Source: Dolomitihabitans soli (GTDB taxonomy: Bacteria > Actinomycetota > Actinomycetes > Streptosporangiales > Streptosporangiaceae). From it: 64,000 nucleotides of DNA. The notes under the pieces were generated by a model. It saw only the letters and a list, made by a program, of their open reading frames with translations. It did no database searches and had not been told where the DNA came from. This document shows, in pieces, positions 49,687-58,838 of this stretch. Numbering within the stretch: the first letter of the stretch is position 1; every line of letters starts with the position of its first letter. The translations under genes were made by a program, and so were the position numbers. The stretch covers positions 1 through 64,000 of the forward strand of contig NZ_JAKNTW010000017.1 in NCBI RefSeq assembly GCF_022213955.1. The letters are read 5' to 3'.

Positions 49687-50898
49687 TTATGAATTGCCCT
49701 GGTTCGCCGTGATTAATGGCTGGCATAGCAATGCGAAAGGCCTGTTCGCGATGCGAGTCAGAACCACCACCATGGATTTGTCGCCGGACGGTTTGAGGTC
49801 TTTTCTCAGTTGATCTATGTCAACCGCCGATCCGCGTTTCTTGATGGTCACTTCGCCGACCCCGCGTGTCCTCAGGGCCGCTCTCAGGCGTTTCCCGGAG
49901 AAAGGCATCATCTCTAGTATCTCGTAATAGGACGCCCACGGAGTCGGGATCAGATCGTCGCTGGTGATGTAGGCGATTCTGGGATCGAGCAGACGTCCCC
50001 GGACCGAGGCGGCGACCTCGGCGACCAGGTGTGCCCGGATGGCCGCTCCGTCGGGTTCGTACAGGTAACGGCCCACTGTGCCGTGCTCGGCCGGTCCGAG
50101 CTCCGGGTCGGCCACCAGCGTCACCCCCGAGGGCAGCAGCGTCGCGCGCCGGAGAAACCTCTCCTTGCCCGCCTCCGCCGCCGTACCCGTCCAGATCGCC
50201 GCCTCCTTGACCTCACCGCGGTAGGAGACCCACTCGACCTCCGCCCCTTCGGGCACGAACTCGTACGGCAGGCCGGGCGCGACCTTCAGACAGGCCATCT
50301 TCGCCGCGCTCGCCAGTTCCATCACCTCCGGCCACGGCGGCGAGTAGGCCATCGGGTCGAACACCCGCCTGGCCGAGGTCCGCCTGGCCGGGTCGAGGAA
50401 GAGGGCGTCGTAGCTCCGGGGGTCGGCGTCGCCGGCGCTCGCCGTACGGACGCTCGCTTGGCTGGAGAGGCCCAGTGCGTCGAGGTTCGCCTGGGCGACC
50501 GCCGAGGTCAGCGCGTCGCGGTCGGACGCATCGACCGTGCAGCCCGCCCTGGCCAGCTCGATGGCGTCGCCGCCGATGCCGCAGCACAGGTCGGCCACCC
50601 GCGCGTCCGGACGAGTGCGGAAGCGGTGTGCGCGGTGGGCCGCGACCTGGGGGCGGGTGGCCTGTTCCAGCCCTTCGGGCGTGAAGTACATACGAGCCGC
50701 GTCGGCGCCGAACTTGGCTGCCGCCCGCCCGCGCAGGCTCGCCTGGGTCAGTGCGGCCGACGCCAGCTCGGCGGGATGGGACCGGCGCAACACGGTCGCC
50801 GCGGTCACCGGCCGGCTCCTCGACGCGAGCTCGGTCGCCTCGGCCAGCGCCCGCTGGCCCCGGGGCGTCAGCAGCTCAAGGAAAGCGTCAAGGTTCAT
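49687..50898 (-). CDS. THUMP-like domain class I methyltransferase
   Basis: The product is 403 residues. The Rossmann methyltransferase core has motif I VADLCCGIGGDAIELA, DASDRDALTSAVAQANLDAL, and FLDPARRTSARRVFDP in the motif IV position. The C-terminal third (YYEILEMMPFSGKRLRAALR, GEVTIKKRGSAVDI) resembles the THUMP-like domain of this family. SAM-dependent RNA methylation is plausible but the target is unknown. The ATG start at 50898 gives full family length. Confidence 0.88.
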   Translation of the reverse strand: MNLDAFLELLTPRGQRALAEATELASRSRPVTAATVLRRSHPAELASAALTQASLRGRAAAKFGADAARMYFTPEGLEQATRPQVAAHRAHRFRTRPDARVADLCCGIGGDAIELARAGCTVDASDRDALTSAVAQANLDALGLSSQASVRTASAGDADPRSYDALFLDPARRTSARRVFDPMAYSPPWPEVMELASAAKMACLKVAPGLPYEFVPEGAEVEWVSYRGEVKEAAIWTGTAAEAGKERFLRRATLLPSGVTLVADPELGPAEHGTVGRYLYEPDGAAIRAHLVAEVAASVRGRLLDPRIAYITSDDLIPTPWASYYEILEMMPFSGKRLRAALRTRGVGEVTIKKRGSAVDIDQLRKDLKPSGDKSMVVVLTRIANRPFALLCQPLITANQGNS

Positions 50899-51199
50899 GT
50901 CTCAGACGTTATCGTGACCGGTCGTCCGGCCAGGCTACGGGCGGCCCTGCTGAGGAACAAAAGAGTCATTTATCCGGACATTGTCGACGTGTCTTGCGAA
51001 GTGGTTATTTGCCTAGTGCTAACGCCAATACCGGCGCACCTTAAACAGGTGGCAAGGAACGCTGTGACCGATATGTCCACCCTTGTTTATGGCCTGGAGT
51101 CGAGAGGTATTGATAGCCGTGGAAGTCGATATGTCGGGTTGATCATGTATTTGAATCAGCCTTTGCCTGATCAGCACGCGATCCGGGGGTCGTAGAAAA
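50899..51199. other. Divergent intergenic region before the SFNKD-repeat gene
   Basis: A 301-bp gap between the minus-strand methyltransferase and the + strand repeat-protein gene. It is AT-richer than its surroundings in 50950-51190 and presumably carries two divergent promoters, but no pair of hexamers stands out. No gene is seen. Confidence 0.45.
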
Positions 51200-52177
51200 A
51201 TGGTTAAAAATCTGGCAACCGCCGCTGCCGTTGCCGTCCTGGGCATGGCCTGCGCCGCCACCCAGGCCAACGCCAGCACGGAGCCGAAGGACGACGGCAA
51301 GGACATCTCTGTCGTCAACCTGTGTGACAGCGGGCCCGAGTTCGGCCCGTGGGTGGGCAACAACTTCGAAGGCATCATCAGCAACGAGAACAGGCCCACG
51401 AACAAGTACGAGGACTCCTGCAACAAGGAGTCCTTCAACAAGGACTCGTACAACGACGAGTCCTTGACCAAGGACTCCTACAACGACGAGTCCTTCAACA
51501 AGGACACCAAGCAGTCCTTCAACGACGACAACGAGGACTCCTTCGTCGAGAACGACAAGAAGGCGCCACCGAAGCACGACAAGAAGGCACCGCCGAAGCA
51601 CGACAAGAAGGCGCCGCCGAAGCACGAGAAGAAGGCACCGCCGAAGCACGACAAGAAGTCCTACGGCATGGACGAGGCGGAGTTCTCCAGCACGCTCGAC
51701 CAGGAGTCCTCCACCAGGTTGGCCACCCACCCGCACCCGTCGAAGAAGGACGTGGATGTCGACGTGGACGTGGACGTGGACAACGAGAACTCCTTCAACA
51801 AGGACGTCAAGAAGTCCTTCAACAAGGACACCAAGGATTCCTTCAACGAGGAGTCGTTCAACAAGGACTCCTTCAACAAGGAAGAGAAGAAGAAGAAGTC
51901 CCACGGCTACGCTGAGGAGGCGAGTGAGGAGTCGTCCTTTGTCGCCCCTGAGGAGGCGGCCAGCGAGGAGGCGGCCAGCGAGGAGACCAGCGAGGAGCCG
52001 TCGACCTTCGCCGAGGCAGCTCCGAAGAAGAAGTCCAAGGACGTCAAGGTGGACGTCGACGTGGACGTGGACAACAAGAACTCCTTCAACAAGGACATCG
52101 ATGAGTCCTTCAACAAGAACACCAAGGGTTCCTTCAACGAGGACTCGTTCAACAAGGACTCGTTCAACAAGAGCTGA
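51200..52177 (+). CDS. Secreted low-complexity protein with SFNKD and DVDVDVDN repeats
   Basis: The product is 325 residues. A signal peptide (MVKNLATAAAVAVLGMACAA, cleavage after TQANA) precedes a short domain with two Cys, residues 43 and 75. Then follow repeats of S-F/Y-N-K/D-D/E, four tandem APPKHDKK units, two DVDVDVDVDN blocks each leading into NSFNKD, and an EEAASEEAASEE segment. The mature protein is very hydrophilic and charged. It may be a cell-surface, calcium-binding or matrix protein; no function is known to me. A terminator follows. Confidence 0.85.
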   Translation: MVKNLATAAAVAVLGMACAATQANASTEPKDDGKDISVVNLCDSGPEFGPWVGNNFEGIISNENRPTNKYEDSCNKESFNKDSYNDESLTKDSYNDESFNKDTKQSFNDDNEDSFVENDKKAPPKHDKKAPPKHDKKAPPKHEKKAPPKHDKKSYGMDEAEFSSTLDQESSTRLATHPHPSKKDVDVDVDVDVDNENSFNKDVKKSFNKDTKDSFNEESFNKDSFNKEEKKKKSHGYAEEASEESSFVAPEEAASEEAASEETSEEPSTFAEAAPKKKSKDVKVDVDVDVDNKNSFNKDIDESFNKNTKGSFNEDSFNKDSFNKS

Positions 52178-52222
52178 ACGACCGTAGGACGTCGACCGAC
52201 GGCTGAGTTGGTTTGACGGTCG

Positions 52223-52256
52223 CGAGGGGCCGGCGCAGGCATACGCCGGCCCCTCG
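52223..52256 (+). terminator. Terminator after the SFNKD-repeat gene
   Basis: CGAGGGGCCGGCG (52223-52235) pairs perfectly with CGCCGGCCCCTCG (52244-52256), 13 bp with an 8-nt loop. There is no T-run. It lies 46 bp after the stop codon. Confidence 0.75.
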
Positions 52257-53573
52257 TGGTGTCACCTGGCGGTCCCCGGTGGGCGACCGGATACGGGCTC
52301 GCCGCCCCCTGTGGCCGGGCGAGTCCCGATCTGCCCGACGCCACAACGGCGAGACGTGACGTGGTACGGCCGGCACCCGATCAGCGCCGCCTGACCTGAC
52401 GGGCCTTCGGCAGACCGCCCACCAAGGCAGATCGCCCAGCAGGCAGACCGCCCAGCAAGTCCGGCAAGGGTTACCGACAGCGCCCCGCAGGACTCCGTAC
52501 GCGCCGCGTGTCGCGCACAGTCGGTAACGCTCAAGCAGTAACGCTCAATTGCCCGCTCGCGACGGCCTGCCCGGCGTAGTGGCCGGCCGGGGAGGTTCCT
52601 GGACTCATCAGCGGCATCCGCCCTCCGGCCTCCGGGTCCCCGCGTGGCGGACCTCATGGGGCTCCGCTCCTGGCGGATCCCTGCGCCGCCCCTCCCGTTC
52701 GCGCGGCCGACCCGCGCGGACCGACTCGACGGGCGCGACAGGCCGTGCCCGGGCCGGCGCGCCACCGGTTGGAACGCAGCCTCGATGGACGGCGAGCCGA
52801 GGCCGTTCCTGGTGCTCGTCGACGCCCTTCGCGCCGTCTCCGCGCGGCTTCGTGCTGCCCCGCTCACGCGGGCGGTGTGTGCCCATGCCCTGGTTCCGGC
52901 GCCGGTCGACGCTGACCGCCGTCGATGTCCGGCGTGGTGCCCGTGGAGTCGCCCCCCGCGGGCGACTTTCTCGCGCCGTCGGTGTCGTGACCGGCCTCTC
53001 GACGCCTGTCAACGCCAACCGGGTCGATCAAGCGCGTCCAACTCACCCTCATGAGCGGGGACGCCACGTCCGACCAGGCTGCGCGTCCACTATCTGACCC
53101 CGGGCCACGCCGCGCCGGTTGTCGCCGACCCGGCGCTCAGTGTGGGGCGGGAACCGGGTGGCACTGTGGACACCGTTTCGTGCACCGGCGTCTGATCGTG
53201 CCGAGCCCTCTTTCGCCGAATGCGCCCTACTCCCGCGCGGCACACCGCGCCCGGTGGCCGCCGCCGGCCACTCCCGCGCCACGATGGTGCGACGTCACGC
53301 GGTGCTTCTGTTCCGATCAGCGGCCTGTGACCCGGTCAGTGTTCTGTGGGCGCTCGCTGGGACCGATTATGTGGACGCCGCGCCACGGCCATCATATCTG
53401 CGAAAAATGGTCTCTAACTCGTGGCAGTGGAGCAAATCGGGCGGCTAGTTTATGTTCCAAAGGGATTTGTTCGTAATGGGGTCTGGTTCGACCGGATATC
53501 GCCCGTCAAGATGTCCCGTTTATACCTCTAAATCATAGCGAAGAGGGCTTAGTGTTTCTTTACTGCTATCCGC
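52257..53573. other. Gene-less stretch of about 1.3 kb
   Basis: No frame on either strand gives a recognisable or compositionally plausible protein; open frames here are Arg/Pro/Gly-rich shadows of GC-rich DNA. Three 16-17 bp units of GGCAGACCGCCCA run from 52409 to 52458, and TAACGCTCAA occurs twice near 52523 and 52537. From about 53400 the sequence becomes AT-rich up to the first small-protein promoter. It may be decayed coding DNA or an insertion remnant; no terminal repeats were found. Confidence 0.5.
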
Positions 53574-53602
53574 TTGTCATTTACGCTAAGTGTCGGTCTA
53601 CT
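53574..53602 (+). promoter_or_regulatory. Promoter of small secreted protein 1
   Basis: TTGTCA (53574-53579), 17-bp spacer, TCTACT (53597-53602). The sequence GGCTAGTGGCTCGGCC after the -10 is the counterpart of GCTAGCGGCTCGGCC in the other three genes. Confidence 0.65.
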
Positions 53603-53671
53603 GGCTAGTGGCTCGGCCTTTCACGTGGTGCGGGTCGAGTGATCCATCCAAGATCGAACGGGGAGTTTGAG

Positions 53672-53929
53672 ATGCTCAAGAAGTTCCTGGCCAGTGGTGC
53701 CGTTATCGCAGGGTTCGCCGGCCTTGGTTTCGCCGCTCCGGCTCACGCGACGACACCGTGGCCTCAGCCCGAGAACCACAGCAACGTCTCTTCGCAGAAC
53801 GACAACGTGTTCGTCTGCGGCAACAAGACCATCGGCGACATCACCGCCGCGGTCATCACCCTCGCGCCGGTGACCACTGCCGACAACGACTCGACGGACT
53901 GCGGCGTCCGGAACAACCAGAACAACTAG
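53672..53929 (+). CDS. Small secreted two-cysteine protein 1
   Basis: The product is 85 residues from ATG 53672 after CGGGGAG. The signal peptide MLKKFLASGAVIAGFAGLGF ends near APAHA. The mature part of about 59 residues is Asn/Val/Thr-rich with two cysteines: VCGNKTIGDI and STDCGVRNNQNN. It is the most divergent of four paralogues in this locus. The family is unknown to me; size, secretion and spacing recall streptomycete rodlins and chaplins. Confidence 0.85.
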   Translation: MLKKFLASGAVIAGFAGLGFAAPAHATTPWPQPENHSNVSSQNDNVFVCGNKTIGDITAAVITLAPVTTADNDSTDCGVRNNQNN

Positions 53930-54368
53930 CAGGATCCCGCCGGACCTCATGGGTGATGTCGAGGCGTTGGGCCTCATGTGGACGCGAACAAGTGGAGGTC
54001 GCACCTGGCCGGCTTGTCCGCGGTCGATTCATGGATAGTTCGAAGGTCTGTGCAATCAGCATCAAGGCGACGTTTCCATGCTGATACTTCGTTGATGTTA
54101 CGGAATATCTCTCATATGAGATGCATGTACATCGTGAGGTTGATGTCGGGATTGCGGGCGCCGCGGCGGGCGCCGCGGCGCCCGCGCTTTTCTGTGCGGG
54201 AAGAGACCTCGCCGTGGCCGATTTCGGTGACGGGGTTTGTTCCGGGCGAAGATCGGTCAAGAGGGCACTCGTTCCCTATTGGCATTCCCGGCCACAACGC
54301 CGCATGCGCTTTGTGGAGAAGTGGAAAGGGCTTGTGTTTTCCTTTACGATGATCGGCGTGCCATTTGC
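53930..54368 (+). other. Untranslated region after small protein 1
   Basis: No gene is supported here. It contains a 12-bp perfect palindrome TCTCATATGAGA (54110-54121) and the strong terminator at 54154-54196, then the AT-rich upstream region of the second small gene. Confidence 0.5.
54154..54196 (+). terminator. Terminator after small protein 1
   Basis: GCGGGCGCCGCGGC (54154-54167) pairs perfectly with GCCGCGGCGCCCGC (54172-54185) across a GGGC loop, followed by GCTTTTCTGT. It lies about 225 nt after the stop codon, giving an unusually long 3' untranslated region. Confidence 0.85.
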
Positions 54369-54397
54369 TTGCTATTCGATTCGGGCGTGGGTCTAAT
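54369..54397 (+). promoter_or_regulatory. Promoter of small secreted protein 2
   Basis: TTGCTA (54369-54374), 17-bp spacer, TCTAAT (54392-54397), then TGCTAGCGGCTCGGCC. It matches the promoters of paralogues 3 and 4 closely. Confidence 0.7.
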
Positions 54398-54460
54398 TGC
54401 TAGCGGCTCGGCCGTTGGGTGGTACGAGTCGAATCCTCAGACCGAGATCGGGAGATTTAG

Positions 54461-54712
54461 ATGCTCAAGAAGCTCGCACTTGGCGGAGCCGTTGTCGCAG
54501 CGTTCGCCGGCATGGGGTTCGCCACTCCGGCGCAGGCGGCGACGCCGTGGCCCGGCGGGGACAAGATCAACGTCTCGCAGCAGAACGACAACACGCTCGT
54601 CTGCGGCAACAAGACCATCGGCGACATCACCATCCCCATCATCCCCCTCACTCCGGTGACCCTCGTCGACCGTGAGCCGGTGAACTGCAACATCAGTAAC
54701 AACCAGAGCTAG
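54461..54712 (+). CDS. Small secreted two-cysteine protein 2
   Basis: The product is 83 residues. The signal peptide MLKKLALGGAVVAAFAGMGF ends at ATPAQA. The mature protein has INVSQQNDNTLVCGNKTIGD, a hydrophobic middle (ITIPIIPLTPVT) and VNCNISNNQS. The two Cys are 28 residues apart, as in paralogue 4. GGGAG lies six bases before the ATG. It is monocistronic: its own promoter at 54369 and hairpin at 54969. Confidence 0.87.
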   Translation: MLKKLALGGAVVAAFAGMGFATPAQAATPWPGGDKINVSQQNDNTLVCGNKTIGDITIPIIPLTPVTLVDREPVNCNISNNQS

Positions 54713-55143
54713 GAAATTCCCGCGATCAGCGAGAGTCCGATCGCTCGCAGTCGCCGACGAAAGCGGCCGACTGCTTGCGGATGGCTCGGGTCCGGCGCAA
54801 GGGCGGGAGTTCTTCCGCCGGACCTGTTCGGCTGGTTCATGATCGATCTTTGGAGAGCTTGAGGGTCTGCGCTGTCGATATTGCAGGGCTTTGAGTGATT
54901 ATCCCAATGATGTCCGGATCATTCTCCTTGTCGGGAGGTGATTCCGCTTCGCGGGGTAATTCCAGACTGCGGGTGCCGTGGCGAGGGCTACGGCACCCGC
55001 TTTGGTTTGCGTGGAGTCGCAGGGATTCCGTTTCTGCGAGGCAGTGGGCAAAATGGACTAAATTCACTTAGTATCTTATGTCAGCATTAAGGAAGGTTCT
55101 GTTGGATTTGCAGTTTCTTTGCGATGATGCGTGTGCTGTTGGC
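54713..55143 (+). other. Untranslated and intergenic region after small protein 2
   Basis: No gene is supported. It contains the hairpin at 54969-55000. From 55087 it carries the sequence that is duplicated upstream of small protein 4 (at 55646). Confidence 0.5.
54969..55008 (+). terminator. Terminator after small protein 2
   Basis: GCGGGTGCCGT (54969-54979) pairs with ACGGCACCCGC (54990-55000), extended inward by a G-U and a G-C pair, and is followed by TTTGGTTT. The same hairpin with matching substitutions follows paralogue 3 at 55517-55548. Confidence 0.75.
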
Positions 55144-55172
55144 TTGATATCGGCTTCACGTATGGGTCTAAT
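55144..55172 (+). promoter_or_regulatory. Promoter of small secreted protein 3
   Basis: TTGATA (55144-55149), 17-bp spacer, TCTAAT (55167-55172), followed by TGCTAGCGGCTCGGCC. The -35/-10 spacer ends CACGTATGGG, identical to that of paralogue 4. Confidence 0.7.
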
Positions 55173-55238
55173 TGCTAGCGGCTCGGCCATGGGTGGTATG
55201 AGCCGAATCCTCAGACCGAGATCGATCGGGAGATTTAG

Positions 55239-55493
55239 ATGCTCAAGAAGCTCGCACTTGGTGGGGCCGTGATCGTAGCGGCCGCCGGCCTGGGTCTCGC
55301 CACCCCGGCTCAGGCGGAGACGCCGTATCCGAGGGACAACAACGTCAACGTCGCAAGCCAGAACGGAAACGTGATCGTCTGCGGCAACAGCGCCATCGGC
55401 GACATCGTCGTCACCCTTATCAGCCTGGCTCCGGTGACCGTCGCCGATCGCCAGCCGGTGGACTGCAGCGTGCGCTCCTACCAGAACAACTAG
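55239..55493 (+). CDS. Small secreted two-cysteine protein 3
   Basis: The product is 84 residues. The signal peptide MLKKLALGGAVIVAAAGLGL ends at ATPAQA. The mature part begins ETPYPRDNNVNVASQNGNVI, followed by VCGNSAIGDIVVTLISLAPV and a C-terminal DCSVRSYQNN. The DNA from about 55087 to the stop is closely related to that of paralogue 4, indicating recent duplication. The GGGAGATTTAG leader just before the ATG is identical in paralogues 2, 3 and 4. Confidence 0.87.
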   Translation: MLKKLALGGAVIVAAAGLGLATPAQAETPYPRDNNVNVASQNGNVIVCGNSAIGDIVVTLISLAPVTVADRQPVDCSVRSYQNN

Positions 55494-55702
55494 GGCGCAC
55501 CGCGTAATGATGAGGTGCGGGTGTCGTGGCGAGGGCCACGGCACCCGCCTCATATGGCATCTGGGCGTGCGGAGATTCTGGTGGTGAGCCGGTTTTCGGA
55601 GGTGTCGGGCAGTCGGTCGACGTTCTCTGGATGCCTTAATTTTTGTTAAGGAAGGTTCTGTTGGATTTGCAGTTTCTTTGCGGCGCTGCGCGTGCTGTTG
55701 GC
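55494..55702 (+). other. Untranslated and intergenic region after small protein 3
   Basis: No gene is supported. It holds the terminator hairpin at 55517-55548 and, from 55646, the second copy of the duplicated upstream sequence (TTAAGGAAGGTTCTGTTGGA and onwards). Confidence 0.5.
55517..55548 (+). terminator. Terminator hairpin after small protein 3
   Basis: GCGGGTG-T-CGTGGC (55517-55530) pairs with GCCACG-G-CACCCGC (55535-55548), 14 pairs including one G-U, with a GAGG loop. It is the homologue of the hairpin after paralogue 2 with pairing kept, but lacks a T-run. Confidence 0.7.
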
Positions 55703-55731
55703 TTGCCAATCGCTTCACGTATGGGTCTAAT
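55703..55731 (+). promoter_or_regulatory. Promoter of small secreted protein 4
   Basis: TTGCCA (55703-55708), 17-bp spacer, TCTAAT (55726-55731), followed by TGCAAGCGGCTCGGCC. The surrounding 80 bp match the upstream region of paralogue 3. Confidence 0.7.
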
Positions 55732-55798
55732 TGCAAGCGGCTCGGCCATTGGATGGTACGAGCTGAATCCTCAGACCGAGATCGATCGGGAGATTTAG

Positions 55799-56053
55799 AT
55801 GCTCAAGAAGCTCGCACTTGGTGGGGCCGTTGTCGCAGCGTTCGCCGGCATGGGGCTCGCCACTCCGGCGCAGGCGGCGACGCCGTATCCGAAGGACAAC
55901 CACGTCAACGTTTCAAGCCAGAACGGAAACGTGTTCGTCTGTGGCAACAAGGCCATCGGCGATATCACCATTCCGATTCTCAACCTCAGCCCTGTCACCT
56001 CCGCCGACCGTGAGCCGGTGGACTGCAGCGTCCGCAACAACCAGCAGAACTAG
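55799..56053 (+). CDS. Small secreted two-cysteine protein 4
   Basis: The product is 84 residues. The signal peptide MLKKLALGGAVVAAFAGMGL ends at ATPAQA. The mature part begins ATPYPKDNHVNVSSQNGNVF, followed by VCGNKAIGDITIPILNLSPV and DCSVRNNQQN. The signal peptide is nearly identical to that of paralogue 2, and the upstream DNA matches paralogue 3, so the family has been mixing or duplicating recently. Confidence 0.87.
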   Translation: MLKKLALGGAVVAAFAGMGLATPAQAATPYPKDNHVNVSSQNGNVFVCGNKAIGDITIPILNLSPVTSADREPVDCSVRNNQQN

Positions 56054-56406
56054 AGAATTTCCACGATCAGCAGCACTGATCGGCCGCAGGGGCCGGGACC
56101 GAAAGGGCTCCGGCCCCTGCGGCGTGTTCCCTGAATTATCGACGCCGCTGATTTGGGTCCGCGATGGTCCGTCCCGTGGGGGTCGCCCGTCTCGGGCATC
56201 CTGCGCGCGTGGGAGCGGCCGCCCCGAGGGATGCGGGTCGTGATGGGTGCAGTGCCGCCGCAGGCCCGGTCCGTGATCACCTTGTCGACCGTCCGGGCCC
56301 GCTCCCTTGCGCGGGCGCGGGGGGAGAGGGTGCAGGGAGAGGCCGTGCAGGTGAGAGGCCGCGCCCTCAACGGTCAGGATGGGAGCTCGCCTGCGGGCGG
56401 TTCGTG
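56054..56406 (+). other. Region between small protein 4 and the groES promoter
   Basis: About 350 bp without a supported gene. It holds the terminator at 56083-56123. The rest (56124-56406) is ordinary GC-rich sequence in which I see nothing. Confidence 0.5.
56083..56123 (+). terminator. Terminator after small protein 4
   Basis: GCCGCAGGGGCCGG (56083-56096) pairs perfectly with CCGGCCCCTGCGGC (56110-56123), 14 bp. It lies 30 bp after the stop codon. Confidence 0.8.
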
Positions 56407-56435
56407 TTGACGACCAGCGCAGGCTTGCATACTGT
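56407..56435 (+). promoter_or_regulatory. groES-groEL promoter
   Basis: TTGACG (56407-56412), 17-bp spacer and TACTGT (56430-56435). The CIRCE element starts seven bases after the -10, so repressor bound there would cover the transcription start. Confidence 0.6.
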
Positions 56436-56441
56436 TTCGTG

Positions 56442-56468
56442 TTGGCACTCAACCATCGAGAGTGCCAA
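56442..56468 (+). promoter_or_regulatory. CIRCE operator (HrcA-binding site)
   Basis: TTGGCACTC-N9-GAGTGCCAA is a perfect inverted repeat with the 9-9-9 layout of CIRCE. It predicts HrcA repression of groES-groEL and induction by heat. The first T-T-G-G replaces T-T-A-G of the general consensus, matched symmetrically. Confidence 0.95.
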
Positions 56469-56556
56469 TAGCGACGAGGCAGGTCTGACACCCGCGACGG
56501 CAGACCGCTGGTCGCCTCTTCAGCTCGACATCACAATCTGAAGGGGAGGTCCGATC

Positions 56557-56868
56557 GTGACGACCGCCACTAAGGTTCCTGTTAAGCCGCTTGGCGACCG
56601 CATCGTGGTTCAGCCGCTTGAGGCAGAGCAGACGACCGCGTCCGGCCTGGTTATTCCGGACACCGCCAAGGAGAAGCCGCAAGAGGGCAAAGTCCTCGCG
56701 GTGGGTCCGGGCAACTGGGACGAGGACGGCGACAAGCGCATTCCGCTGGACGTCGCCGAGGGGGACATCGTCCTCTACAGCAAGTACGGCGGCACCGAGG
56801 TGAAGTACGGCGGCGAGGAGTACCTGGTGCTCTCCGCCCGTGACGTGCTCGCGATCATCGAGAAGTAA
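56557..56868 (+). CDS. groES: Co-chaperonin GroES
   Basis: GroES is 103 residues with a GTG start after [28 protein letters not shown], a mobile loop with [20 protein letters not shown] and the C-terminal [11 protein letters not shown] are typical. It caps the chaperonin ring. It is regulated through CIRCE upstream. Confidence 0.98.
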   Translation: MTTATKVPVKPLGDRIVVQPLEAEQTTASGLVIPDTAKEKPQEGKVLAVGPGNWDEDGDKRIPLDVAEGDIVLYSKYGGTEVKYGGEEYLVLSARDVLAIIEK

Positions 56869-58596
<1,728 letters not shown>

Positions 58597-58607
58597 TCGT
58601 TCCGCCC

Positions 58608-58644
58608 GTACGGCCCGCGTTCCCCTCGGGGACGCGGGCCGTAC
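58608..58644 (+). terminator. Terminator after groEL1
   Basis: GTACGGCCCGCGT (58608-58620) pairs perfectly with ACGCGGGCCGTAC (58632-58644), 13 bp, with an inner CCC/GGG stem in the loop. Confidence 0.85.
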
Positions 58645-58747
58645 GCATGTGTGGCCGACTTGGATTCGTTTCCCGGTAAACCGAAAGTAGGCCCAAAGCG
58701 TCCCCCGGACGCTACTGCTCAATTGGCGTCAAAATAGGTAATGGCGT

Positions 58748-58757
58748 GAAATATTTC
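58748..58757. promoter_or_regulatory. AT-rich palindrome upstream of the sigma-factor gene
   Basis: GAAATATTTC is a perfect 10-bp palindrome flanked by GGCGT and GCC, in an AT-rich patch 80 bp before the sigma-factor start. A TTGTCG (58778-58783), 16-bp spacer, TATCGT (58800-58805) promoter lies just downstream. An operator role is only a guess. Confidence 0.3.
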
Positions 58758-58838
58758 GCCAGATTTAATCCTCTGAGTTGTCGATCGATTACGCCGGGTT
58801 ATCGTCCCTTCAATGTGACCAATCCGTAGCCGTTCGCT

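Noticed and set aside
51200-52177. Reading the SFNKD-repeat protein as a shadow of an opposite-strand frame
   Set aside because: The + strand has a clear signal peptide and terminator, and the repeat units are conserved at protein level; the 253-codon minus-strand frame is Leu/Val/Glu-rich mirror sequence.
52262-52867. 201-codon minus-strand frame in the gene-less stretch
   Set aside because: Arg/Ala/Gly/Ser-rich without domains, signal or ribosome-binding site; expected by chance in GC-rich DNA.
53574-56123. Calling the four small proteins chaplins
   Set aside because: They share size, secretion and a VCGN motif, but the Cys spacing and the GLLNPAFGN core of chaplins are absent.
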